Shown here: in pieces, positions 30,757-39,032 of the stretch
How the letters are laid out: the number at the start of each line of letters is the position of its first letter
Position numbering within the stretch: the stretch's first letter is position 1
From: DATKPA01 sp051955985
Lineage (GTDB): Bacteria > Planctomycetota > Phycisphaerae > WQYP01
Length of the DNA stretch: 41,952 nucleotides
Assembly: GCA_051955985.1 (NCBI GenBank)
Contig: JBQCGD010000066.1
Coordinates: 1-41,952 of the forward strand
Reading direction: 5' to 3'
The notes under the pieces: model-generated
The model's database searches: none
What the model was told of the DNA's origin: nothing
The model's input: the letters and a program-made list of their open reading frames with translations, nothing else
Program-made: the position numbers and the translations under genes

Positions 30757-33339
30757 TTGTCCGCTGACCTCCAACTCCTCCAGGCCTACGCCCGCACGCG
30801 CGACGCACAAGCCCTCTCCGCGCTCGTATCCACCTACAGCGACATGGTTTACGGAACCTGCCTCCGCATCCTCAAAAACGTCGCCGACGCCGAGGACGCC
30901 ACCCAGGAATGCTTCCTCCGACTCGCCCGCGATTCCGCCAAGGTCCACACCTCCCTCGGCGCCTGGCTCCACCGCTGTGCCACGAACGAGTGCATCAGCC
31001 GCGTCCGCTCCCTCTCCGCCAACCACCGCCGCGAACGCGCCTACGAAATCAACCGCCAGGAAGAAAAAAAAGAATCCTCCTGGGGCGAAATCTCCGACCA
31101 GGTCGACAAAGCCCTCGAAGAACTCCCCGATGAACTCCGCGCAGTCCTCATCGGTCACTTCCTCGAACGACGCACCCAGACCCAGCTCGCCGCCGAGCTC
31201 GGCGTCTCCCCCGCCACCATGTCCCGACGCATCAACGAAGGCGTCGAAGCCATCCGCAAAAAACTCGCCCGCTCCGGCGTCATCGTCTCCGCCCTCGTCC
31301 TCGGCATCATGCTCCTCGAAAACACCGCCCATGCGTCTCCCGTGACGCTCCTCGCAGGTCTCGGCAAAATGGCCATCGCAGGCCCCGGCGCTTCCAGCGC
31401 CGCCGCCTCAACCGTGGGAGCCGCGGGTACCAAAACAGCGGCCTCCGGTGTGGGCACGGCAACCTCTACATCAAGTTCTCTGCTATCGGGAAAACTGTTG
31501 CTGGCCTACACGGGGGCCGCTGTTTTTGTCATTGCTGCCGCCGGTCTCCTCTCCTGGAAACTCGTCCGGCACCCCGCCCACCCCGGCAATGCCGGCCCCG
31601 CCGACGCTACCCTCCTCACCAGCAGCGCCGACACCGCCGCCCGCGACCGCGCCATCGCTGCACTCTCCCCACAACAACGCCGCATCGACGAGCTCGTCTA
31701 CCAGCTCCGCATGGCCACGCCCCCTGACAAACCCGCCCAGTGGGTCCAGACCGTCAAAGACCTCGCCGCCATCGGCAAACCCGCCGTCTCCACCCTCGCC
31801 GCCGAACTCGACAACGCCCGCCGCGACGGCGAACAACGCCTCCTCATCCTCACCCTCCGCAACATCGGCGACGCCCGCGCTGTCCCCTCACTCATCCGCG
31901 CGCTCCCGCGCGTCTCCCCCGCCATCCAGGCCTCCGAACTCCCCACCAGCGATCCCGCCACCCGCGACTTCCTCGCCAAAAACACCATCGCCCACTCCTC
32001 CGCCGAATACTGGGGCTTCTCCACCCTCGACGCCGGCATCACCCAGTGCACCGCCGCCCTCGAATCCCTCACCCGCCACTCCGAAGGCCGCGACGCCATC
32101 ACCAACGGCGCCCGCAGCGACGACCCCGCCGAAGTCGCCCGCGACCAGGATCTCCGCACCGACCTCGCCGACCGCTGGGCCCAATGGTGGAAACTCCACT
32201 ACAAGGACCTCGTCTCCGAAAAGGACCTCGCCTCCCTCGATGCCGCCCGCACCGACCTCATAGACCCCGTCGGCCGGGCCGCCTTCGGCCCCGTCTTCCC
32301 CGCAGGCCTCCGCCCCGGACCTCTCCACGAAGCCACCCTCCAAGCCGCCGGCACCTGGGATGCCCCCGCCTACATCGACCTCGACAACGACAAAATCCTC
32401 CAGCACAACGAAGGCTGGCACAACATCGGCACCTTGGATGTGGAGAAGGGTGATTGGATCGCTCAGGCGGGCGTGGATGCCTACGCCCGCCTGACGCGCC
32501 CACTCGACCGCAATGCACCCTCCCGCATCCCCATGCTCCAATCCCGCGGCCTCACCGCCTGGCCCGTCCCCAACCAGCGCTTCGACCGCATCGACGCCGA
32601 ACTCGCTCAGGACAAACCCCTCGACCTCGGCGCCCAAGGCCCCACCGAACGCCTCCTCCCCACCGACGAAAAAACCGGCGCACCCCTCTACAACGCCTAC
32701 CCCGCCACCTTCCTCTTCGCCACCCGCGAAGGCGGCCGCGGCATCCTCCAGATCACCGGCCCCGCCAACAACAACTCCGCACTCCACCTCCGCTACCGCA
32801 TGCTCCAAGGCACAACCGTCCAGCAGCCCCCGCTTGCCATCGCTCTCGCCCAACCCGACCAGACCCCCGCCCCCGCCTCCTTCGGCGAAGTCCACGATGT
32901 CACCCTCGCCTCACCCCTCGCCCGCGACGATTCCGCCCTCGACCTCCACACCGGCAAAACCATGCCCCAGCAGATCGACGACGACGTCATGCTCACTGCC
33001 GCCAAACGCCAATGGCTCGAAACCTGGGGTGGCGACCTCCTCACCCTCACCTGGCCCAACCGCCAGCTCTGCGGCCTCGGCGGCGACCAGATGCTCGCCC
33101 TCGAAGTCTCCCCCAACGCCTGGGACAACCTCTCCCCGCAACTAGCCCAATCCATCCTCGCCCGCCGCGACCCCTCCGCCGCCAACGCCGCCGGCGCCTT
33201 CCTCATCCCCGACCCCACCCACCCCCTCCCCGCCACCTGGCTCCTCCAAACCCGCACCGGCGAATCCGCCCTCCTCCAAATCACCGAACTCTCCCCCGAC
33301 CACCTCACGCTGCGCTACAAGCTGATCGCCGAAAAGTGA
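30757..33339 (+). CDS. ECF-type sigma factor fused to membrane segments and a large C-terminal domain
   Basis: This is an 860-residue single polypeptide. Residues 1-170 are a full ECF sigma factor: region 2 (ALVSTYSDMVYGTCLRIL; AEDATQECFLRLAR) and region 4 (LPDELRAVLIGHFLERRTQT; AAELGVSPATMSRRINEGVE). Hydrophobic stretches follow at about 174-194 and 247-270, separated by an Ala/Gly/Ser/Thr-rich loop. Then come a HEAT-like helical part (about 310-385) and a long domain with a repeated unit: ATREGGRGILQIT...LHLRYRML and QTRTGESALLQIT...LTLRYKLI. The start is TTG, with GGAG 9 bases upstream. Planctomycetes are known for ECF sigma factors with C-terminal extensions; this would be a membrane-tethered one. 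No anti-sigma gene is adjacent. Confidence 0.9.
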   Translation: MSADLQLLQAYARTRDAQALSALVSTYSDMVYGTCLRILKNVADAEDATQECFLRLARDSAKVHTSLGAWLHRCATNECISRVRSLSANHRRERAYEINRQEEKKESSWGEISDQVDKALEELPDELRAVLIGHFLERRTQTQLAAELGVSPATMSRRINEGVEAIRKKLARSGVIVSALVLGIMLLENTAHASPVTLLAGLGKMAIAGPGASSAAASTVGAAGTKTAASGVGTATSTSSSLLSGKLLLAYTGAAVFVIAAAGLLSWKLVRHPAHPGNAGPADATLLTSSADTAARDRAIAALSPQQRRIDELVYQLRMATPPDKPAQWVQTVKDLAAIGKPAVSTLAAELDNARRDGEQRLLILTLRNIGDARAVPSLIRALPRVSPAIQASELPTSDPATRDFLAKNTIAHSSAEYWGFSTLDAGITQCTAALESLTRHSEGRDAITNGARSDDPAEVARDQDLRTDLADRWAQWWKLHYKDLVSEKDLASLDAARTDLIDPVGRAAFGPVFPAGLRPGPLHEATLQAAGTWDAPAYIDLDNDKILQHNEGWHNIGTLDVEKGDWIAQAGVDAYARLTRPLDRNAPSRIPMLQSRGLTAWPVPNQRFDRIDAELAQDKPLDLGAQGPTERLLPTDEKTGAPLYNAYPATFLFATREGGRGILQITGPANNNSALHLRYRMLQGTTVQQPPLAIALAQPDQTPAPASFGEVHDVTLASPLARDDSALDLHTGKTMPQQIDDDVMLTAAKRQWLETWGGDLLTLTWPNRQLCGLGGDQMLALEVSPNAWDNLSPQLAQSILARRDPSAANAAGAFLIPDPTHPLPATWLLQTRTGESALLQITELSPDHLTLRYKLIAEK

Positions 33340-33372
33340 GAACCAAGAAGCAAGAAGTGCAAGGGCGCCGAT

Positions 33373-33422
33373 CTTCTTCCTTCTTCCTTCTTCCTTCTTG
33401 ATTCTTGATTCTTGATTCTTCC
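33373..33422. repeat. (TTCTTCC)/(TTCTTGA) heptanucleotide array
   Basis: Three TTCTTCC units, three TTCTTGA units and a final TTCTTCC, exactly in 7-bp register, fill the gap between two convergent genes. Confidence 0.9.
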
Positions 33423-34199
33423 CTACCTCGTCTTCGCCAAGTCATACCTCCCCAACCACCACCGCCTCACCTGGATAATCGGCCGTGCAAAAAACCGATG
33501 CACCCGATGCCACCACCCCGGGCACTTCGCCTTCTCAAATTCCTCCGCCGTGCACGCCGCCGGCACCATCCGCGTCTTGTGCTTATAAAAGTGATACCAG
33601 TCCGCCCGAATGCACCGCCGCGTGATATACCGCCCCAGCGGATTCATGCTCAGAATCCCGAAAAACGGATTCGGATAAATGCACGAAATCTGAAAATCAA
33701 TCAGCCACGGCCGCCCGTCCGACCCATGCAGAATGTTCTCCCGCTTGTTCGCATCCACATACGCCACCCGCCGCTCATGGATCTGCTCAAACAACCGCGC
33801 CAGGTCATCAAAGAAATCCGCCCCCACCTCCCCATTCGCATACAAATCATGCCCCGGCACAAACGCGTGCAACAATCCCGTCTCCCCCACCCGCCCCAAA
33901 AATGCCGGAATTCCCGCAATCCCCTGCAGCCGCTCGTACACCGCCACCTCATGATTCGCCAGGATCCGCCCCATCCACCGCATCGGAAACCCCAGGAAAT
34001 GATGCGTCCGCTGCACCTTCAACACCCCCAGCGCCCCATTCCCATCCCGCTCATAAAGCGCCGTCGCCGCCCAAAAATCATGCTTAAAAAGCGCCTTCAT
34101 CCGCCACGTCTCCCCCTGGAGCGCAAACTCCCCCGGCAACTCCTCCTTCCCAAGAGCAAAAAAAGCCGCCGGCGGTCGTGGTTTGCAACACTCACTCAT
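33423..34199 (-). CDS. Kdo/RIO-like protein or lipopolysaccharide kinase
   Basis: This is a 258-residue kinase-fold protein. An N-lobe with LGVLKVQRTHHFLGFP is followed by NHEVAVYERLQGIAGIPAFL. The catalytic loop is VAYVDANKRENILHGSDG, and the metal-binding Asp is in PWLIDFQIS. This fits the WaaP/Kdo kinase and RIO-like group that phosphorylates lipid or sugar acceptors rather than a classical Ser/Thr kinase. The C-terminus is rich in Arg, Trp and His, which could dock to the membrane. ATG 34199 is chosen: the sequence upstream mirrors the neighbouring gene, and a TATACT hexamer ends 6 bases before it, fitting a leaderless message. Confidence 0.8.
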   Translation of the reverse strand: MSECCKPRPPAAFFALGKEELPGEFALQGETWRMKALFKHDFWAATALYERDGNGALGVLKVQRTHHFLGFPMRWMGRILANHEVAVYERLQGIAGIPAFLGRVGETGLLHAFVPGHDLYANGEVGADFFDDLARLFEQIHERRVAYVDANKRENILHGSDGRPWLIDFQISCIYPNPFFGILSMNPLGRYITRRCIRADWYHFYKHKTRMVPAACTAEEFEKAKCPGWWHRVHRFFARPIIQVRRWWLGRYDLAKTR

Positions 34200-34205
34200 G
34201 GCCGC

Positions 34206-34211
34206 AGTATA
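34206..34211 (-). promoter_or_regulatory. -10 element of a leaderless transcript
   Basis: TATACT on the minus strand is followed by 6 bases and the ATG of the kinase gene; transcription would start at or next to the A of the start codon. Confidence 0.5.
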
Positions 34212-34247
34212 TTCCCAGATGCCTACCCCTAGAAGCGTCTCCCCCCC

Positions 34248-34281
34248 TGATAACGAATAACCAATACACAAATAACTAATC
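34248..34281. repeat. (AATAACC)n-like degenerate array
   Basis: GATAACG, AATAACC, AATACAC and AAATAACT units lie between the kinase and prepilin genes. It is related to the array at 15100. Confidence 0.7.
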
Positions 34282-34282
34282 C

Positions 34283-35203
34283 CTACGGCCCAATCGTCCC
34301 ATCCGAAGTCTTCCTCACCGGCACCATCACCGTGTCCGGAAAATCCCCATTCATCGCCGGACTCGCCGGCAGCGTCCCCGGCGAACTGATCGCCGTCCCC
34401 GGCTGAAACGCCCCGCCCGACGCCGTCTGCACCGTAAAAATGTTCTCGTTGTTCGCCCCGCAGTACGGATCCCGGCACCAATCCACATGCCCGTCCCCGT
34501 ACGATACGTTCTGCCCCGCACTCTCATGACTCGCCGTGTTCAACAGCTTCCCTGTCGTCCCCTTCGGCCCGTCCGGCTGCTTCACATTCGCCTCCGCCAG
34601 CGGCGCAATGTCCGACATCAGCGGCGTGTTCGAACTCATGTCCCCGCCCCGCCACGCAGCCGTCACCGTCCCACCGCTCGTCCATGGATACGTGATCGAA
34701 TACGAAATCTGCGTCGGCCCCTGAAAATTGCAGTACCAGTTCCCCGTCGTCTGGTCCATGTTCTGCGCCGGCGTGATCACGTACCGATCCGACTTGCACA
34801 AAAAAATCTTCGCCGGCGCCTGGTTCCGCAAATTCAAAATCCACAAACACGCCGACGGACTCCCCTGCATCACCGTCGGCAACTTCGCCAGCGTCTGGTC
34901 CGCCCCCGGAAAACCCTCCGGCGTCCCCGTCGCCGGAACCCCCGTGTAGCTGTTCGCGCTCGTCGGCGGACTCGTCGTCGGAAAACACGAAAAATCCTGC
35001 TGGTACGTGATCATCGATTCCGTCAGCCCATGCAGGTTCGCCGCACAATACGCCCGGTTCGCCAGTTCCTTCGCCTTCCCCAGCGACGGCAGCAAAATCG
35101 AAATCAGCAACGCAATGATCGACACCACCACCAGCAACTCAATCAGCGTAAACCCCGCCCGCGAATGCCCCGAGGCGCGCCGCAACAACCCAACCGATGC
35201 CAT
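34283..35203 (-). CDS. Planctomycete-type prepilin-like (pseudopilin) protein
   Basis: This 306-residue protein has a type IV prepilin N-terminus: basic leader, cleavage site Gly-Phe in SRAGFTLIELLVVVSIIALL, Glu at +5 and a long hydrophobic helix. The rest is a globular extracellular domain with the motif NVSYGDGHVDWC, matching the H-x9-DG C-terminal signature of the large planctomycete pseudopilin families. Several Cys residues (FLCKSD; WYCNF; WCRDPYCG) may form disulfides. ATG 35203 is preferred (GAGGTG upstream). Such proteins exist in many copies per planctomycete genome; their role is unsettled. Pilus or secretion machinery is not seen here. Confidence 0.92.
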   Translation of the reverse strand: MASVGLLRRASGHSRAGFTLIELLVVVSIIALLISILLPSLGKAKELANRAYCAANLHGLTESMITYQQDFSCFPTTSPPTSANSYTGVPATGTPEGFPGADQTLAKLPTVMQGSPSACLWILNLRNQAPAKIFLCKSDRYVITPAQNMDQTTGNWYCNFQGPTQISYSITYPWTSGGTVTAAWRGGDMSSNTPLMSDIAPLAEANVKQPDGPKGTTGKLLNTASHESAGQNVSYGDGHVDWCRDPYCGANNENIFTVQTASGGAFQPGTAISSPGTLPASPAMNGDFPDTVMVPVRKTSDGTIGP

Positions 35204-35337
35204 ATCCACCTCGCCGTTGTACCCCGCCAAGTATAACAAATCCCCCGCTCCCGCCCCCCGCCCCTGCCCCCGCATCCCCCCTTTTTTAAAAAATTCCACT
35301 TCCTCCCGAACCTTTCACCCGCCTCTCTCGTACCTAC

Positions 35338-35354
35338 ATGCAACTACATTGCAT
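35338..35354. promoter_or_regulatory. Candidate Zur/MntR-type operator
   Basis: The inverted repeat ATGCAA-CTACA-TTGCAT lies 60 bases before the metal-binding lipoprotein gene, in an AT-richer stretch. Position and symmetry fit a metal-dependent repressor; the regulator is not encoded nearby. Confidence 0.55.
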
Positions 35355-35413
35355 ATCCACCCCACTTGCGGTAAGCTCTATCCAGGCCTTGTTCCAAACA
35401 AACGAGTCATGCC

Positions 35414-36337
35414 ATGAAAAACCTCCTCAAAAACTTCACCCCCCTCGCCGCCGCCCTCCTCGCCCTCTCCCTCGCGGCCTGCCAGCAGCAATCCGTCTCC
35501 TCCAAACCCATTGTCGTCTCCTCCATCTTTGCCTACTACGACGCCGCACGCGCCATCGCCGGCGACAAGTGCGACGTCCGCCTCATCCTCCCCCCAGACA
35601 CCAGCCCCCACGACTATCAGCCCACTCTCGCCGACAAGGCCCTCGCCACCACCGCCAAACTCTTCATCATGAACGGCCTCGGCATCGATGACCGCTTCGC
35701 CGACCTCCTCTCCGATTCCAAGGCCAAAAAACTCGTCATCGGCGACGTCGTCCCCCACGACCAGCTCCTCCACTCCGACGAAGTCTCCCTCGACAACAAG
35801 CCCGCCGAATCCGACGCCTCCATGGGCAACCCTCACATCTGGCTCGACCCCCTCGTCCAGATGAAAGCCGCCGAAGCCATTCACGACGCCCTCGTCCAGA
35901 TCGACCCCGCCGGCCAATCCACCTTCGATGCCAACCTCAAAACCTACCTCGACAACCTCCACGCACTCGACAACGAATTCGCCGCCGCCGTCAAAACCTT
36001 CAAATCCAGGGACTTCATCGGCTTCCACTCCGCCTACAGCTACCTCGCCCACCGCTACGGACTCCACCAGGTCGCCTCCATCGAGGAAATCCCCGACGCC
36101 GGCCTCTCCCTCGAACAAATCCAGAAAATCGAACAGATCATCAAGGACAAAAACATCCACTACATCGCCGTCGAAACCGCACTCGGCGCAAAAAACACCG
36201 TCGAAAAAATAAAGGACGAAGCCCACGTCCAAACCATCACCCTCCAACCCCTCGAAACCTACGACAACCCCAACGACACCTACCTCTCCCTCATGAAACA
36301 AAACCTCGCCGCCCTAAAAACAGCTCTCGAAGGTTAA
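35414..36337 (+). CDS. Zn/Mn ABC transporter substrate-binding lipoprotein
   Basis: This is a 307-residue cluster A-I (ZnuA/TroA-type) solute-binding protein. The lipobox is LAAC (Cys23). Metal-ligand motifs are in order: His in SPHDYQP, His in GNPHIWLDP, His in GFHSAYSYLAHRYG and an acidic residue in IAVETALG. The long backbone helix linking the two lobes is present. The His-rich loop of many zinc-specific ZnuA proteins is missing; there is only an acidic stretch (HSDEVSLDNKPAESD). It captures Zn2+ or Mn2+ outside the membrane and hands it to the permease encoded by the third gene. It is the first gene of a three-gene operon behind a palindromic operator. Confidence 0.93.
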   Translation: MKNLLKNFTPLAAALLALSLAACQQQSVSSKPIVVSSIFAYYDAARAIAGDKCDVRLILPPDTSPHDYQPTLADKALATTAKLFIMNGLGIDDRFADLLSDSKAKKLVIGDVVPHDQLLHSDEVSLDNKPAESDASMGNPHIWLDPLVQMKAAEAIHDALVQIDPAGQSTFDANLKTYLDNLHALDNEFAAAVKTFKSRDFIGFHSAYSYLAHRYGLHQVASIEEIPDAGLSLEQIQKIEQIIKDKNIHYIAVETALGAKNTVEKIKDEAHVQTITLQPLETYDNPNDTYLSLMKQNLAALKTALEG

Positions 36338-36352
36338 CCAACGCGCATTCGC

Positions 36353-36386
36353 TACTTAACCACTTAACCACTTAACCACTTAACCC
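36353..36386. repeat. (ACTTAACC)n octanucleotide array
   Basis: Four ACTTAACC units lie between the first and second genes of the metal-import operon. A longer array of the same unit lies at the next gene junction (37410). Confidence 0.9.
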
Positions 36387-36444
36387 CGACCCAAAACATC
36401 GCCTAAAATAACTCCAGAAACTCTCACCTTTCACCGGTGCCCTC

Positions 36445-37386
36445 ATGACCACCTTCACCCCCCTCAACATCCCCCCCCCCTCCCACGTCGACGCCCAGTC
36501 CGACCTCGGCCAGCACCAGCAATCCGACGACGTCATCTGCATCCACGACGTCTCCTTCGCCTACGACCGCCGTCCCGCCCTCCAGCACATCACCCTCCAC
36601 GTCAAACGCGGCTCCACCCTCGGCATCATCGGCCCCAACGGCGGCGGCAAGTCCACCCTCATGAAACTCATGCTCGGCGTCATCAAACCCGACTCCGGCT
36701 CCATCACCGTCCTCGGAAAATCCCCCGCCGAAGCCTGCGCCAACGGCGCACTCGTCGGCTACGTCCCCCAACGCCACGTCCTCGACTGGTCCTTCCCCAT
36801 CACCGTCCGCCAGGTCGTCACCCTCGGCCTCATCGGCCGCAAAGGCACCTTCGGCGGCTTCTCGCGCGATCAAAAAAACCAGGTCGAACGCACCCTCGCC
36901 GCCGTCGAAATGATGAAACACGCCGACCAGCCCATCGGCGGCCTCTCCGGCGGCCAGCAGCAGCGCGTCTTCATCGCCCGCGCTCTCGTCAACGAACCCC
37001 AGATCCTCTTCCTCGACGAACCCACCACCGGCATCGACCAGGCCGGCCAGGAAAAATTCCTCAACCTCCTCAACGAACTCAAAAAACAGTACGGCCTCAC
37101 CCTCGTCATGGTCTCCCACGACCTCCGCTCCGTCGTCGCCTCCTGCGACCGCGTCGCCTGCCTCTCCCGCAACCTCCACTACCACGACCGCCCCCAGGGC
37201 CTCTCCTCCGACGTCCTCTTCAAAGTCTTTCAATGCGACCTCGACGCCGTCCTCGACACCCACTCCGGTCTCCACGACCACTCCTGCTGCAACCACGACC
37301 ACGGCCACTCCGACTGCACCGACGCCCCCCACACCCACACCCCCCTCTTCACCCCCGCCCCCTTCGCCCCACCCAAAAAAAACTAG
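36445..37386 (+). CDS. Zn/Mn ABC transporter ATPase with His/Cys-rich tail
   Basis: This is a 313-residue ATPase of the ZnuC/MntB type. It has Walker A (GPNGGGKST), the Q-loop region GYVPQRHVLDWSFPITVRQ, signature LSGGQQQRVFIARAL, Walker B (QILFLDEPTTGID) and the switch His (VMVSHDLRSVV). The N-terminal 30 residues are polar. The last 50 residues are unusual: HSGLHDHSCCNHDHGHSDC then PHTHTP, a likely metal-binding tail on the cytoplasmic side. Zinc is favoured by this. It is the second gene of the importer operon. Confidence 0.93.
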   Translation: MTTFTPLNIPPPSHVDAQSDLGQHQQSDDVICIHDVSFAYDRRPALQHITLHVKRGSTLGIIGPNGGGKSTLMKLMLGVIKPDSGSITVLGKSPAEACANGALVGYVPQRHVLDWSFPITVRQVVTLGLIGRKGTFGGFSRDQKNQVERTLAAVEMMKHADQPIGGLSGGQQQRVFIARALVNEPQILFLDEPTTGIDQAGQEKFLNLLNELKKQYGLTLVMVSHDLRSVVASCDRVACLSRNLHYHDRPQGLSSDVLFKVFQCDLDAVLDTHSGLHDHSCCNHDHGHSDCTDAPHTHTPLFTPAPFAPPKKN

Positions 37387-37409
37387 CAAACAACCCCAAA
37401 TCCGCCCAA

Positions 37410-37461
37410 CCCACTTAACCCACTTAACCACTTAACCACTTAACTACTTAACTACTTAACC
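37410..37461. repeat. (ACTTAACC)n octanucleotide array, second copy
   Basis: Six units of ACTTAACC/ACTTAACT, with one extra C, lie between the ATPase and permease genes, ending 10 bases before the ribosome site of the permease. Confidence 0.9.
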
Positions 37462-37482
37462 GTGTCCCCTCGGAGCACCTCA

Positions 37483-38454
37483 ATGCCCCACCTCCCCCCC
37501 GCTCTCATCGACACCAACATGCTCTACGTCGCCCGGCACCTCCTCATCGCCGGCCCCATCATCGGCGCCTCCTGCGCACTCCTCTCCGTCTTCGTCGTCC
37601 TCCGCCGCATGGCCCTCATCGCCGAAGGCGTCTCCCACGCTGGCTTCGGCGGCATCGCTGTTGCCCTCCTCCTCGGCTACTACCTCCCCGCTCTCGACAA
37701 CGACATCGTCCGCGAAATCATCACCGGCCTCTTCTGCCTCGCCACCGCCATGCTGATGGGCTATGTCACCCGACGCAAACGCGTCTCCGAAGATTCCGCC
37801 ATCGGCATCTTCCTCGTCGCCACCGTCGCCATCGGCATGCTCCTCCTCTCCATCCGCTCACGTCTCCCCTCCCAGGGCCGGCCCATCCCACCCGACGTCG
37901 AATCGCTCCTCTTCGGCTCCTTCGCCTCCGTCAACGCCACCGACACCTGGGTCGCCGCCGGCGCCATGCTCATCGTCTACGGCACCATCTTCGCCCTCTA
38001 CTACCAGTTCCTCTACACCACCCTCGATGAAGAAATGGCCCGCATCAACGGCGTCAATACCAAACTCATCAACACACTCCTCCTCGCCATCATCTCCCTC
38101 GTCATCGTCGCCTGCGCCCGCATGGTCGGCTTCCTCATGATCACCGCCCTCACCATCATCCCCGGCGCCACCGGCAACATGCTCTCCCGACGCTTCGCCG
38201 GCGTACTCGTCGCCTCCATCCTCATCGGTACCCTCGGCACCTTCTCCGCCGTCGCTCTCGCCACCGCCTTCCCCACTGTCCTCCCCTACGACCCCGGCCC
38301 ACTCGTCGTCCTCACCCTCTTCCTCGTCTTCGCCATCGTTTGGACCATCCGCACCTTCTTCAAACCCAAAACCCTCGCCCCCGACGCCGAACCCCCCACC
38401 CAACCCCACGACCACGCCCACCCCAGCGCCTTCGGCCACACCCACGCCCATTAA
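37483..38454 (+). CDS. Zn/Mn ABC transporter permease with His-rich tail
   Basis: This is a 323-residue ABC-3 family permease with eight or nine membrane segments (IIGASCALLSVFVVLRRMAL; SHAGFGGIAVALLLGYYL; MVGFLMITALTIIPGATGNM). The family signature LRRMALIAEGVSHAGFGG is intact. The C-terminus is HDHAHPSAFGHTHAH, a second His-rich tail in this operon. ATG 37483 is chosen because GGAG stands 7 bases upstream; GTG 37462 lies inside the repeat array's end. It forms the channel for the lipoprotein and ATPase encoded before it. Confidence 0.93.
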   Translation: MPHLPPALIDTNMLYVARHLLIAGPIIGASCALLSVFVVLRRMALIAEGVSHAGFGGIAVALLLGYYLPALDNDIVREIITGLFCLATAMLMGYVTRRKRVSEDSAIGIFLVATVAIGMLLLSIRSRLPSQGRPIPPDVESLLFGSFASVNATDTWVAAGAMLIVYGTIFALYYQFLYTTLDEEMARINGVNTKLINTLLLAIISLVIVACARMVGFLMITALTIIPGATGNMLSRRFAGVLVASILIGTLGTFSAVALATAFPTVLPYDPGPLVVLTLFLVFAIVWTIRTFFKPKTLAPDAEPPTQPHDHAHPSAFGHTHAH

Positions 38455-38570
38455 TTGTGGGGCCGCCCCCCCGTCGGCCATGTTCTATGGCGACCGAACC
38501 AACAGCAACCCTCAAACCCATCCCAACCCCTCCCGCCCCCGTATCACATAAAGTCCAGATGAGGTGCCCC

Positions 38571-38894
38571 ATGCCAAGAAACCCCCTCCTCCCCACATTC
38601 CTGCTCACCCTCTGCCTCGCCACCGCCGCCACCCGAGCCGACACCCCCGCCACTCAGCCCTCCTCCCCCGGCACCCTCTACGAAGACCCCACCGCCAACT
38701 CCTCCGTCACCGTCACGCAAATCCTCCCCAACTCCAGCACCAGCATGATGACCTTCGGCGCCGTCAAACGCATCCGCGTCTCCAACGACATCCTCATCAT
38801 CGAATGGGGCACCACCGCCACCACCCTCCTCCCCAAACAATTCGTCGGCTCCCTCACCGTCAACAAACGCACCGACCCCACCCCCGCCAAATAA
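38571..38894 (+). CDS. Small secreted hypothetical protein
   Basis: This is a 107-residue protein with a signal peptide (PLLPTFLLTLCLATAATRA-DT), then a mature part of about 85 residues with beta-rich sequence (SSVTVTQILPN; KRIRVSNDILIIEWGTTATT). GAGGTG precedes the ATG by 4 bases. No family is recognised. It may be the last gene of the metal-import region, but a 116-base gap without repeats separates it from the permease. Confidence 0.65.
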   Translation: MPRNPLLPTFLLTLCLATAATRADTPATQPSSPGTLYEDPTANSSVTVTQILPNSSTSMMTFGAVKRIRVSNDILIIEWGTTATTLLPKQFVGSLTVNKRTDPTPAK

Positions 38895-38940
38895 CCAAAA
38901 TCGCGAGCCACACGGATGCCCCCACCTCGGCCCTGGGTGC

Positions 38941-38975
38941 CATGCTTATGCCCCAACCTCGGGGGCATAAGCATG
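38941..38975. repeat. REP-like hairpin with 14-bp perfect stem
   Basis: CATGCTTATGCCCC pairs perfectly with 38962-38975 around the loop AACCTCG. It is related in its ends and loop to the hairpin at 14274. Confidence 0.8.
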
Positions 38976-39032
38976 CAGAGCAGCCCCGCAAAAACACATT
39001 GCACCCGACGCCAATGATCCGCCCTCAAAGCT

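Noticed and set aside
33373..37461. Tandem arrays as a possible CRISPR
   Set aside because: Units are 7-8 bases with no spacers and no cas genes.
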